NCBI RefSeq assembly: GCF_005877885.1
Contig: NZ_VCHY01000010.1
Span: forward strand, 1 to 64,000
DNA from: Labilibacter sediminis
Lineage (GTDB): Bacteria > Bacteroidota > Bacteroidia > Bacteroidales > Marinilabiliaceae
Direction: 5' to 3'
Length of the DNA stretch: 64,000 bases
In this document: positions 17,826 to 26,227 of the stretch, one piece after another
Numbering within the stretch: position 1 is the stretch's first letter
Layout: each line of letters begins with the position of its first letter
Program-made: the position numbers and the translations under genes
The notes under the pieces: generated by a model
Databases searched by the model: none
Seen by the model: the letters and a program-made list of their open reading frames with translations, nothing else
Told to the model about the DNA's origin: nothing

Positions 17826-18231
17826 TGGAAGCATTGGGTTTATATCTATTGAAAAGTAGTATTGTATCAGGTATTTTTATCTTGATATACTTTTTATTGC
17901 TTCGTAAAGAGTCGTTTTTTTTACTTAGTCGTTTTTATCTGTTACTGAGCGTGTTGTTTGGGTATATTTTCCCTTTTATAAAGATAAATATTACTCATAG
18001 AGTCACAGAGCATATTGCAATTATTAATACTTTACAGTCGACTGTCAATCAATTTAGTTTCGTTGAAGAGCAGAACTTTAATGCAGAAGTAATACAAAAT
18101 CAATCATTTATGATTATCTGTGGTTAATACCTCTCATATTAGTTTCATCTGTTTTCTTTTTCAGATTTCTTAAAAACATTATTCAATTATTGAAAACCAT
18201 TGATTTGTTTATGCGGTTAAACTGCTTGTAA
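17822..18231 (+). pseudogene. BlaR1/MecR1-type M56 peptidase, frameshifted and truncated
   Basis: The gene starts with two hydrophobic segments typical of M56 sensors (LYLLKSSIVSGIFILIYFLL and FYLLLSVLFGYIFPF). The frame closes at 18127, but an alternative frame from about 18100 restores the third membrane segment (WLIPLILVSSVFFFRFL, then NIIQLLKTIDLF) before stopping at 18231. Intact family members run to 400-600 aa and carry a zinc HEXXH motif; everything after the third helix is missing. The break coincides with the start of the 21-bp tandem array, suggesting a deletion or recombination there. The intact repressor upstream has lost its inducer. Confidence 0.8.
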
Positions 18232-18371
18232 AGCCAAATATATTGTGTAAAGACGTGGGTATTGCCCCGGGGAGGGTCATTATGGTGTGTAAAGCTTAAA
18301 AAACTGCGTGCAAAGGTAGTATATATGCTTGTAAAGGTCTTTTTATGGCGTGTAAAGCCAAAAAAAATCCC
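18227..18371. repeat. Degenerate 21-bp tandem repeat array
   Basis: The core TGTAAAG (once TGCAAAG) occurs at 18227, 18246, 18288, 18309, 18330 and 18351. The spacings are 19, 42, 21, 21 and 21 bp, so a 21-bp unit has been repeated about seven times. The part between cores is variable. Read in one frame the last units encode a heptad-like ACKGxxx pattern. It is not a CRISPR: there are no constant-length unique spacers. Confidence 0.7.
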
Positions 18372-18400
18372 CCGGGGATGGTATAAACCTCCCGGGGGAT
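18367..18400. repeat. GC-rich hairpin beside the tandem array
   Basis: ATCCCCCGGGGA (18367-18378) and TCCCGGGGGAT (18390-18400) form a very GC-rich stem in otherwise AT-rich DNA. A third related block, CCCCGGGGAGGG, lies inside the array near 18265-18276. It may act as a terminator for the minus-strand fragment at 18440, or be part of a repeat element. Confidence 0.5.
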
Positions 18401-18439
18401 AGTAAAATCAAGGGTTTTACCTCGGCTTACAAAAACAAA

Positions 18440-18900
18440 TTAGTCACGATGATAATCGCTGGCATATTTTTCTTTACGTTCCTCGTTACGTAAAAAAACA
18501 TAGCATCCGCATTCGGGTATGGTATTTATTTTATCGCTCAGCGAAGTAAAGGACTTGTCGCGCATGAGCTTGTTCATGCTGCCCTCGTCTTTTGAGCCGT
18601 TGGCCAAAGTCAGCAGGTTAGCCATGTTACCGCGGGTGTTAATGCCTTTGTCGTTTAAACTGACGTCGTAGTTAATTTTCACCAATGGTTCGGGGTTATT
18701 TTGGGCCAGCACACCCAGCTCCAGTAAATCCTGATTCATATCGGCATGTTCACTCCCCTGTCGTATGCGGCTCATCTTTTTAGCATATGGCTACCATCTC
18801 TGTAGGCATAGGTAAAATGATGTAAAAGTTCGTTACACATGTCGTAAGCCCCGGGCGATAATTCGGATCACGCCGGCCAGGTCTATTGCTCTGGCCTTCG
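18440..18900 (-). pseudogene. Broken conserved hypothetical gene (C-terminal remnant)
   Basis: The clean reading frame is 111 codons, from ATG at 18775 to a stop at 18440 (it includes SEHADMNQDLLELGVLAQN and ECGCYVFLRNEERK). Upstream sequence continues the protein in other frames: SPGAYDMCNELLHHFTYAYR near 18790-18860 and KARAIDLAGVIR near 18865-18900. At least two frameshifts are therefore needed to restore it, one near an A5 run at about 18775-18785. The sense resembles a widespread Bacteroidota family of about 230-250 aa hypothetical proteins, often near repeats; I cannot name a domain. Treat it as a pseudogene in a decaying stretch. Confidence 0.6.
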
Positions 18901-18934
18901 CTTCTTGAGTGTTCTGAATATTGAATCCCTTCAA

Positions 18935-19055
18935 AATTCTATTGCTCTCTATCCACTAATTTCACCAATTAGCCGAATTAGTTTTGCTTCTAAAAACAAC
19001 CAATCACTAAGCTGTTTTTTAATTCGTTAAATTCGAGTAATTCGTGGACAACAAA
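18935..19055. repeat. Dispersed MITE-like intergenic repeat, copy A
   Basis: About 120 bp that aligns almost end to end with 43205-43324 in the same orientation. Both begin AATTCTAT, contain ATCCACTAATTTCAC and AGCCGAATTAG, and end TTCGTGGACAACAA. Internal inverted segments (AATTTCACNAATTAG against AATTCGNNNAATTCGTGG) allow an imperfect hairpin. This copy lacks the right-hand inverted end that is seen in copy B. Confidence 0.75.
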
Positions 19056-19080
19056 ATAGGAAGTAACAATACTGATGACT

Positions 19081-19135
19081 GATTCATTAACCATTGAAAC
19101 AACCTTGCTTTGGTTCACCAACTGAGGCTGTTGAG
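19081..19135. repeat. Second dispersed repeat, copy A
   Basis: About 55 bp matching 55151-55206 in the same orientation. Shared cores are AAACAACCTTG and CTGAGGC followed by CGTT/TGTT. It follows the MITE-like repeat by 25 bp. No coding sense is evident. Confidence 0.5.
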
Positions 19136-19145
19136 AATTGAAATA

Positions 19146-22100
19146 TTAATTATTTCTTATTTCTCTTAAAAAATCACCAGGCGTTTTTCCATAACGCGCT
19201 TTAAAGCATTTACTATAATACGATGGTGTAGAAAAACCTACCGAAAAGAGTATTTCATTAATACGCAGGTTTGTAGAATGCATCATATCAACAGATCTTT
19301 TTAAACGGTGATTACGCATAAATTCGATGGCTGAAATGCCGCTTATGGATTTCACTTTCCTGTATAACTGCATTCGACTGTATCCGAGAGCATTTTCTAT
19401 ATCCACCACGGTATACTCTGAGTTGGAAAGATTTTCTTCTATTAATTCTTCTAACTGACTTAGGAATTCTTTATCGGCAGCATTTATATCCAGGTCTTTA
19501 AGCTGCATATCTCCTGATAGATCTACATACTTTTCTTTTAATGTTAAACGCAGTTCCAATAATTTTTGAATCCTCACTTTCAGGTGCTCTACGTTAAATG
19601 GTTTTGGAATGTATGAATCGGCACCACACTTCAATCCTTCAATCCGGTGCTCCAGATGCGCATTTGCGGTCAATAATATTATCGGTATATGATTTGTTTT
19701 TTCTTGTGTTTTTAACTGATTACACATTTCCAGTCCATCCATAACGGGCATCATTACATCCGATATTATTAAATCAGGCATTAATGATATGGCTTTTTCT
19801 AATCCCTCTTTACCGTCTTTGGCTTCATGAATCTTATAATGTGGGCTTAAAAATTCCTTAACAAACTTCCTTATTTCATCGTTATCCTCAACAATCAATA
19901 TCTCCTGATCATAAAATATCACTTCACCGTTAATATCTTCAGCAGGTGCTAATACAAAGGCATCATCAGGTGCATATTCTTGCCTGGCTCTTTCTGTTAC
20001 ATCTGAAACGAGCCCTTCATGGCCTTCATATTTATCCACATCAACTCCTTGTTGAATAAGAGGCAGTAGCACAAAAAAGCTACTGCCTTTTTTAAGCTCT
20101 GAGGTCACAAATATATTTCCTTTATGCAATTCAACCAGCATCTTTGTGAAAGACAGACCTATCCCTACCCCTTCTGCGGTATTGGTCAGAATCTTCTCTG
20201 GTGATGACTGGTAAAACTGCTCAAAGATATGTTCCAGGTCATCGGATGAGATTCCCGCTCCGGTATCGGTTACTTTTAAGGTAATATAATCATCGGACTT
20301 ACCGGATAAGCCTTTTAAAATCCATTGTGGTGTTTCAGCACACAAACCTTTTGAAACATTTATCGCTATAGCACCACCCTCGGGAGTATGCTTTAACGCA
20401 TTTGACAATAAATTACTAAGTATCTTCTCCAACTTATCCGGATCAAAAACCATCGCTAATTCTTTGGATTCAGAACGAAAAGTAAGTTCCACATTTTTTT
20501 TAGATGCATATACTTCAAAAGGCTCATACAGTTCATTTAAAAAATCAACCACATTGTCTTTAACCCAGTATAGCGGCATATGTCCAGTATTAATTTTTCT
20601 GAAATCGAGCAGTTGAGATACCAAACGCAACATTCGACGTGTATTCTTATTAATTACATAAAAATCTCTCTTCTCTACAATCAGCTGACCTGTGTTTATC
20701 TTATGCTCCAGGATACCCGAAATAATGGTTAAAGGGGTTTTAATTTCGTGCGATATGTTCGTAAAAAAATTAAGCTTGGTTTGGTTGAGCTTCATCGTAT
20801 TCTCGCGTTCTACTCTTTCCATCTTTAACGCATTTTGCAATTCATGTCTTCTTTTCTGATATTGCATCCATCCTACAATACTCGCCAGTATAGCCGCCAC
20901 AAATAATAATTTAGCCCACCAGGTTTCATACCAATGCGGCAATATTTTTATATTCATTGCTACTGCTTTGGTCGACCATTTCCCGTCTCCGTTTGATACC
21001 CTTACCTTAAAGCAATAATCACCGGCTTTAATAAACGAATATCCGGCATAGCGACGTGCTACATTTGTTTTCTTCCACCCCTCGTCGATGCCTTCCAACA
21101 TATATTCATATTCATTTTTTTCAGGACTCTGAAAATGCAATGCGGCAAACTCAAATGAAAAGCTATTTTGATTGGGTTTTAAGACATAAGGTTGCTGATC
21201 CGATTTGCCATCAAAATGGTATACGAAGGCCTGATGAATGGCCTCTTCTTCTTCAACTTTAAATCGGGTTATGTCAACCTGTGGTAAAAAGGGATTATCT
21301 TGTATCTCATTGGGCTTAAAAAAGGTTAGGCCCATATTACCCCCAAAATACAATGTTCCATCCTTACTTTGATATGATGACCATTTGCGAAAGGTATTGT
21401 TTTTAAAACCATCGGCTGTATTATAATTTCTAAAAACCTCAGTGTCACGATCAAATTTAGAAATACCTTCATCCGTACTTATCCACAAAAAGCCTTGTTC
21501 ATCTTCCAATATAGCATACACAGCATCATCTGCCAGACCATCAGCCCTCCTGTAAAATTTAAATGATTCTTTATCCTTTAAGCTGTTCTTAACGAGACTT
21601 ATGATGCCTCCTCCAAAAGTACCAATCCACATCCGCCCTGTATCATCCTGATGAAAAGTAAATATGGAGTTGTTATCCGCCCCTTGCGCCTCTTGCGGCA
21701 TCTTAATACTTTTAAGAGACTTCACACTTAAATCTTCATCCAATTCTGCCAGGTAAATACCATCATTACTTGTTCCAATCCACATATCACCTTCATCATC
21801 TCTGAATAATGCCGAAATAGATATATCTTCAAGAATTGGCTTTTTACTTTTACTATCAAACAGAAGTTCAAACTGCCCGTTTTTATTATAGGCTATACCT
21901 CCCCCAATAAAAGAACCCGTCCATATTACGAGGCTATCAGAATAAAAAAAGGATGCTTGTTTCAAGGGTAATTTCAAGGCATTTGCCTTTCCCATACGAC
22001 CATCTTCTTTAACAACAGAACTATAAACAGCATTACCTTTACCTCCATAGAATATTTTTCCCTGATGATACAATACCGGAAAAATAACAGGATCAGATTC

Positions 22101-23351
22101 TGCCGTATGCTGATATGAACTGATTGAAGTCAGGGTTCGTCCATCCTTATGAAAACTATTTAATCCTCCATAATAGGTTCCAATCCAAATATGCCCTTTC
22201 CCATCGCCACTCATTTGATTCACCAGGTTATCCGTTAATAGGGTATGTTGGTTATCGTAGGCATCCAATGAATAGAATTTTTTACTGTATAGATTTGTTT
22301 TAAATAATCCTCCCCGAAATGACCCAAACCACAATACACCACTTCTGTCAATCATTGCTGAACTAAAGTCAGCCCGGGTCATCCTTTTTTCAGACTTAAA
22401 TACAGGATAGTAGATTTGTTCACCTCCCATGGGTATACGCAATAAACCATCTCCCCAGATAACCGCCCACACATCCCCATAAGGATCTATACACAAATTA
22501 TCAATACTTAGCTTATTCGGATGGCTATATATAATTTTTCGGGAAGTAGTTTTATCATTTTTGATGTATAATTCGTGTAGCCTATTATTGGCTGCCATAT
22601 AATATTTATCTGGCGAAACCTGTATGAAGTCATCTACGAATACATCACGACTTATTATCCTGGCTTTATAATCACCATCAATTTGAGACAGTTTTAGGAA
22701 CATCCTATTTGCAGACAACCATATATCCCCACGCGCATCCTGAAATATATTGGAAACTGACAACTGCTTAATTCTTGCATCTCTTTTGAAGTTAATAAGT
22801 GGGGACTTAATGGATACGACATCACCTGACTGAGGATCAAATGTGAGTAAACTAATATTTTTTTGGGTTCCCAACCATATGTTGTTTGAATTATGCTTGT
22901 CAATTTTAAATGATGTAAAGGTTTGGATGCCCAGATCAGGTAAACGATAGTGTCTGAACAGGTTAGTAGCAGGATTGTAAACACTTAAAGCCTTACGGTT
23001 CAGTATCCATATCTTTCCTTGCATATCTTCTTCCACTTTAAGCACTTCGTTATATAACAGACCTTCGCGTTCATCAGGGAGGTTACGGAAAACTACAAAC
23101 TCATAACCATCATAGCGAAACAGACCATTTGGTGTTCCAAACCAGATATAACCTTTAGAGTCCTGATAAATGTCGAAGATAGAGTTTTGAGAAAAACCTT
23201 TATCCGAGCCAATCGACTCCAAATTAAATTCAGGCAACTGATAAACAGAACCATCTGATGCGAAAATGTTTACAGACAGGATAAATGCAATTACAAAGCT
23301 AAATAACCTGTTGATTCGACCACCTAATTTGTTCTGTTTTACATTAGACAT
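19146..23351 (-). CDS. Hybrid two-component system regulator (HTCS) of the PUL
   Basis: 1401 aa single-polypeptide sensor-regulator. After a signal sequence come about 14 Reg_prop propeller repeats (such as GYIWFGTPNGLFRYDG near 68-83) and a Y_Y_Y domain (about 710-790) forming the periplasmic sensor. A membrane helix follows at about 806-828, then HisKA with FFTNISHEIKTPL (phosphorylated His868), HATPase with LSNALKHTPEGG, a receiver domain with ISDVMMPVMDG (Asp1198), and an AraC-type DNA-binding domain (about 1295-1398). HTCS proteins bind an oligosaccharide directly and activate the SusCD operon of their locus. It is the last gene of the leftward cluster that starts with SusC at 36129, so it most likely regulates PUL 1. 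A strong terminator 48 bp upstream separates it from that operon, implying its own promoter. Confidence 0.95.
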   Translation of the reverse strand: MSNVKQNKLGGRINRLFSFVIAFILSVNIFASDGSVYQLPEFNLESIGSDKGFSQNSIFDIYQDSKGYIWFGTPNGLFRYDGYEFVVFRNLPDEREGLLYNEVLKVEEDMQGKIWILNRKALSVYNPATNLFRHYRLPDLGIQTFTSFKIDKHNSNNIWLGTQKNISLLTFDPQSGDVVSIKSPLINFKRDARIKQLSVSNIFQDARGDIWLSANRMFLKLSQIDGDYKARIISRDVFVDDFIQVSPDKYYMAANNRLHELYIKNDKTTSRKIIYSHPNKLSIDNLCIDPYGDVWAVIWGDGLLRIPMGGEQIYYPVFKSEKRMTRADFSSAMIDRSGVLWFGSFRGGLFKTNLYSKKFYSLDAYDNQHTLLTDNLVNQMSGDGKGHIWIGTYYGGLNSFHKDGRTLTSISSYQHTAESDPVIFPVLYHQGKIFYGGKGNAVYSSVVKEDGRMGKANALKLPLKQASFFYSDSLVIWTGSFIGGGIAYNKNGQFELLFDSKSKKPILEDISISALFRDDEGDMWIGTSNDGIYLAELDEDLSVKSLKSIKMPQEAQGADNNSIFTFHQDDTGRMWIGTFGGGIISLVKNSLKDKESFKFYRRADGLADDAVYAILEDEQGFLWISTDEGISKFDRDTEVFRNYNTADGFKNNTFRKWSSYQSKDGTLYFGGNMGLTFFKPNEIQDNPFLPQVDITRFKVEEEEAIHQAFVYHFDGKSDQQPYVLKPNQNSFSFEFAALHFQSPEKNEYEYMLEGIDEGWKKTNVARRYAGYSFIKAGDYCFKVRVSNGDGKWSTKAVAMNIKILPHWYETWWAKLLFVAAILASIVGWMQYQKRRHELQNALKMERVERENTMKLNQTKLNFFTNISHEIKTPLTIISGILEHKINTGQLIVEKRDFYVINKNTRRMLRLVSQLLDFRKINTGHMPLYWVKDNVVDFLNELYEPFEVYASKKNVELTFRSESKELAMVFDPDKLEKILSNLLSNALKHTPEGGAIAINVSKGLCAETPQWILKGLSGKSDDYITLKVTDTGAGISSDDLEHIFEQFYQSSPEKILTNTAEGVGIGLSFTKMLVELHKGNIFVTSELKKGSSFFVLLPLIQQGVDVDKYEGHEGLVSDVTERARQEYAPDDAFVLAPAEDINGEVIFYDQEILIVEDNDEIRKFVKEFLSPHYKIHEAKDGKEGLEKAISLMPDLIISDVMMPVMDGLEMCNQLKTQEKTNHIPIILLTANAHLEHRIEGLKCGADSYIPKPFNVEHLKVRIQKLLELRLTLKEKYVDLSGDMQLKDLDINAADKEFLSQLEELIEENLSNSEYTVVDIENALGYSRMQLYRKVKSISGISAIEFMRNHRLKRSVDMMHSTNLRINEILFSVGFSTPSYYSKCFKARYGKTPGDFLREIRNN

Positions 23352-23398
23352 TTTCCTATCCTTTACTGTTCTTAAAACACCCTTTTATAAACCACAAA

Positions 23399-23437
23399 AA
23401 CTGTAAAACCTAAATTAACAATTTAAGTTTTACAGTT
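23399..23437 (-). terminator. Strong terminator between the CBM-like gene and the HTCS gene
   Basis: Near-perfect 18-bp arms AACTGTAAAACTTAAATT and AATTTAGGTTTTACAGTT (minus strand, one mismatch) around a 3-nt loop, followed by TTTTTG. It ends the PUL 1 structural operon and leaves the regulator under separate control. Confidence 0.85.
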
Positions 23438-23478
23438 GATATTATTATAAGATACCGATACGTATCCTGAGGCCCTAT

Positions 23479-24339
23479 CTACTTAACGAACTTAGCCGTT
23501 TTATTATTGATTTTTACAATGTACATTCCTGATTGTAAACCGGCAATTGAAACAGACTGTCCGCCTTCAACCTGTTGTTGCTTTACCAAGCTACCTGAAA
23601 GATTGTAGATTTCAGCAGTTCCTCTTTCGTCAGTCAAAATAACAAGTTGTGACTTATCCGGTGATATCGTAATGTTCAGCTTCTGTATTTTTGTTGAACC
23701 AATAGCTGTAGCATCATCATCACCTATAAATTCAAAATTATCGAAATAGATAGTCTTTCCGGAATTGTCATAGATGTAAGCACCAGTACCATCAGTATTA
23801 GAACCACAATTCACCCTTACCATCACATTATCAACATCTAAACCCGCTGCATCAATATTGATATAGTCAATACTGATTAATTGCCAGCTAGATGTCAGAT
23901 CTATGAGGGCTGATTTTACCTTTGCGTCCTGAACCTCAGAATTATCAGTTTTTCTACCTATTCCAAAAAGCATAACCTTTCCTGCTCCTTTTGCCCAAAC
24001 ACTCAGCGTTCCTTTATCATTTGTACCATCACCATTTACCCTGCCAACCGGAATTGAGGCACCCAAGGCCGGGTATAAATCCCAAGGTTTTTTACCACCT
24101 CCTCCATTATCGGCAATGGTAATCTTTAAAGATGCGTTGCCATCTTGATATTCGTCGGTCGCTTGCGTAAATGTTGCATCTACCCCGTTTGCAGTCTTCG
24201 TGTAGGTAGTCCAGTTATCTGCCATTCCATTTGCATCCGTCCATGTTTCAAACGACGCATTAGGTATAACATTTACCAATTGTGCACTTGCTGTAACATA
24301 AGCTACAACAGCAAAAATTAATAGTAATCCTTTTTTCAT
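23479..24339 (-). CDS. T9SS-secreted carbohydrate-binding-type protein
   Basis: 286 aa with signal peptide (about 1-19). Residues about 22-215 form a beta-sandwich typical of CBM4/9/22-like modules: it opens NVIPNASFETW, has DGNASLKITIADNGG in the middle, and closes with YFDNFEFIGDD. The rest (about 220-286) is a T9SS sorting domain with IYNLSGSLVKQQ and GMYIVKI. No catalytic module is attached, so it is best seen as a stand-alone surface glycan-binding protein, perhaps replacing SusE/F in PUL 1. It follows the small helical protein gene by 184 bp with a hairpin in between. Confidence 0.75.
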   Translation of the reverse strand: MKKGLLLIFAVVAYVTASAQLVNVIPNASFETWTDANGMADNWTTYTKTANGVDATFTQATDEYQDGNASLKITIADNGGGGKKPWDLYPALGASIPVGRVNGDGTNDKGTLSVWAKGAGKVMLFGIGRKTDNSEVQDAKVKSALIDLTSSWQLISIDYINIDAAGLDVDNVMVRVNCGSNTDGTGAYIYDNSGKTIYFDNFEFIGDDDATAIGSTKIQKLNITISPDKSQLVILTDERGTAEIYNLSGSLVKQQQVEGGQSVSIAGLQSGMYIVKINNKTAKFVK

Positions 24340-24421
24340 AATACTTGATTTTAATAGGGTTATTTAATTATTCAGTCTTTGTAGAAAACACCAAACACAG
24401 CATCATTCTCGTTTTTAAAAC

Positions 24422-24446
24422 AGTTGTTTACACACTGTAAACAACT
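24422..24446 (-). terminator. Intercistronic hairpin after the small helical protein gene
   Basis: Perfect 11-bp arms AGTTGTTTACA and TGTAAACAACT with a 3-nt loop, followed on the minus strand by GTTTTA. It may be a partial terminator that lowers expression of the CBM-like gene relative to the enzymes. Confidence 0.6.
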
Positions 24447-24523
24447 TAGTTTCAAAAACTTTAAAAGCCTTATCTTAGTGTCTTCTCATCAAAGACTTGA
24501 AAAAGGTAGTTTTCTTACAGCCA

Positions 24524-24862
24524 TTATTTATTTTGTTGAGCTTTCCAATACTCATTCATCTTCTGAACATTCTCTGAACCTACAACTGCAACAATTTTTT
24601 TATGGTACTTTTTACCAATTTCTCTATTTGCAGATTGAATTGTTGCTGCTTTTCCTTCATATTTTTTTCTGACTTCACTTAGTTCTTTTTGCTTCTCAAC
24701 CATAACTGGTAAAAGAGCATTCGACTGTTCTTGCGATAGGTCACAAACCTCAACCCATGTACTCACAACTTTTTCTGCAGTTTTTTCGTAATTCGATTTT
24801 TTTTGAGCCATTACAGGCAAGGCCATAATGATCACTAATAGTAGTAATGTATACTTCTTCAT
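24524..24862 (-). CDS. Small secreted helical protein with VCDLSxxQ motif
   Basis: 112 aa with a clear signal peptide (about 1-19, ending VMAQ). The mature part is highly charged and predicted alpha-helical: EKVVSTWVEVCDLSQEQ near 31-47, then KQKELSEVRKKYEGK and GSENVQKMNEYWK at the end. It resembles the LTxxQ-type (Spy/CpxP-like) layout only loosely. A paralogue with the same VCDL[ST]xxQ motif and the same ending (GEENMKKMESH) lies at 43385-43747. Placed inside the PUL 1 operon after the GH117-like gene. Function unknown; a periplasmic chaperone or enzyme-associated factor is possible. Confidence 0.75.
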   Translation of the reverse strand: MKKYTLLLLVIIMALPVMAQKKSNYEKTAEKVVSTWVEVCDLSQEQSNALLPVMVEKQKELSEVRKKYEGKAATIQSANREIGKKYHKKIVAVVGSENVQKMNEYWKAQQNK

Positions 24863-24999
24863 AATAAAAAATGTAATTTAAATAATGATTGATTTTTTCA
24901 CTGTTTCAAAAATGGGCAAACCTTCTAAATTTCAGTATAACATATATCCCAATCACTATCACTCTTTACAAAAGCATTGATAACAGAGCGTTTCCTGCA

Positions 25000-26205
25000 C
25001 TACTTCTTTTTACGTCTTCCAAGCAGAGCCTCTGGTGTTACTCCAAATTTTTCAGGCTCAAGCATTACATCTCGAATAGTACTGTAGTGCTTAAAATGCT
25101 TCCAGCCAATTTGCTTTTCTGCATCACGTGTAAGATCACATTCGAAACGCACTAAAAAGGTCCAATCGGAACGCCCGTAGTGACATAAACCCCAAGAGAA
25201 TCCTTGTCCGTCCTTGTTATCCAAAAACTTATCGGCAATATATGCGCCTCCAGCCGGCGGAATATCTTCAAGAATTGTTTCCACCTCGAAATTAATACCA
25301 TCTTCTGAGTATTGAATGGTTCCTTTTTCGGGACCGGCCCAATCCACGATAGCAGCCATACCGGTTTTCCATGGGAAAACCCAAATCTCATGCCCACTGT
25401 TGCATACCGGGTTATAAGGTGATTTAACGTAAGGTCCTTCGGGCTTATCGGCTATGGCCACTCCCCATTTTGAGTCGGAATACATTTTTTCACCCACCGG
25501 ATGACCTTTGTAGTACAGCATATACTTGCCATTAAAAACGATTACACCAGGATCGTGAATGGCTCCACTATCCCATGAACCCGGCTCCAGGGTAGCACCT
25601 TCCAATACATTCGTAAATCCACTTTTATGCTCATTCTTTAACTTCCCATCCGGTGTGGTTCTTAAGATGGGTTCATCCAGTTTTGTCCATGGCCCATCAG
25701 GACTATCAGCCCAGGCCATGCCAATTACATTACGCTGTACATCTTTTTTACGTGCCTGATAAGTTAAATAGTATTTTCCCTCTGCAACCAGAATATTGGT
25801 GGTAAACACACTGTAATCGTCCCAGGCTCCTTCCGGTCCTCGCTCTACTGCAGGCCCTTGTTCTTCCCAGTTAATACCATCCTTACTGGTAGCATACCAA
25901 ATATCGGCAAGTAACCAGCTTGATTTTGTATCCTTGGTGTAGGTATACCAGACATAGTAAAGACTGTCGACCTTAATGATGGTACTTGGGTCACGTCGGT
26001 TAACACCCTCTTCGTAACCCAGACCATTAACCGGCTTATACCTGAAACGAGTGTAAAGTTCATTATCACTATCATTACACTTAAAGCGCTTCATGGCAGC
26101 ACTTTTCAACTCCTCTTTTTCGTTGCTGCTTTGCGTACATGATGCTGCTGATAATATTATAATCAGAAGCATGACTCCCAAATTGTTTATTTTACTTTTC
26201 ATCAC
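25000..26205 (-). CDS. GH117-like glycoside hydrolase, lipoprotein
   Basis: 401 aa with SPII signal and lipobox SAASC (Cys23). GH117 landmarks: NRRDPSTIIKVD (Asp72), ADIWYATSKDGINWEEQG, HDPG (Asp218) and NSGHE (His272). The putative base and acid residues of the family are all present. The gene follows the T9SS beta-helix gene by 22 bp and is part of the SusCD operon of PUL 1, so it should act on oligosaccharides imported or released by that system. Known GH117 enzymes take 3,6-anhydro-L-galactose off neoagaro-oligosaccharides, but the family is broad and many clades are uncharacterised. Divergent residues around the active site (DDYSVFTT in place of DDRSVFTP) argue against assuming that activity. 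Confidence 0.85.
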   Translation of the reverse strand: MMKSKINNLGVMLLIIILSAASCTQSSNEKEELKSAAMKRFKCNDSDNELYTRFRYKPVNGLGYEEGVNRRDPSTIIKVDSLYYVWYTYTKDTKSSWLLADIWYATSKDGINWEEQGPAVERGPEGAWDDYSVFTTNILVAEGKYYLTYQARKKDVQRNVIGMAWADSPDGPWTKLDEPILRTTPDGKLKNEHKSGFTNVLEGATLEPGSWDSGAIHDPGVIVFNGKYMLYYKGHPVGEKMYSDSKWGVAIADKPEGPYVKSPYNPVCNSGHEIWVFPWKTGMAAIVDWAGPEKGTIQYSEDGINFEVETILEDIPPAGGAYIADKFLDNKDGQGFSWGLCHYGRSDWTFLVRFECDLTRDAEKQIGWKHFKHYSTIRDVMLEPEKFGVTPEALLGRRKKK

Positions 26206-26227
26206 TTAAGTTTATATATAATTAGCT

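Noticed and set aside
18227-18371. CRISPR array
   Set aside because: Unit is 21 bp with a 7-bp core and degenerate filler; there are no constant repeats with unique spacers and no cas genes.
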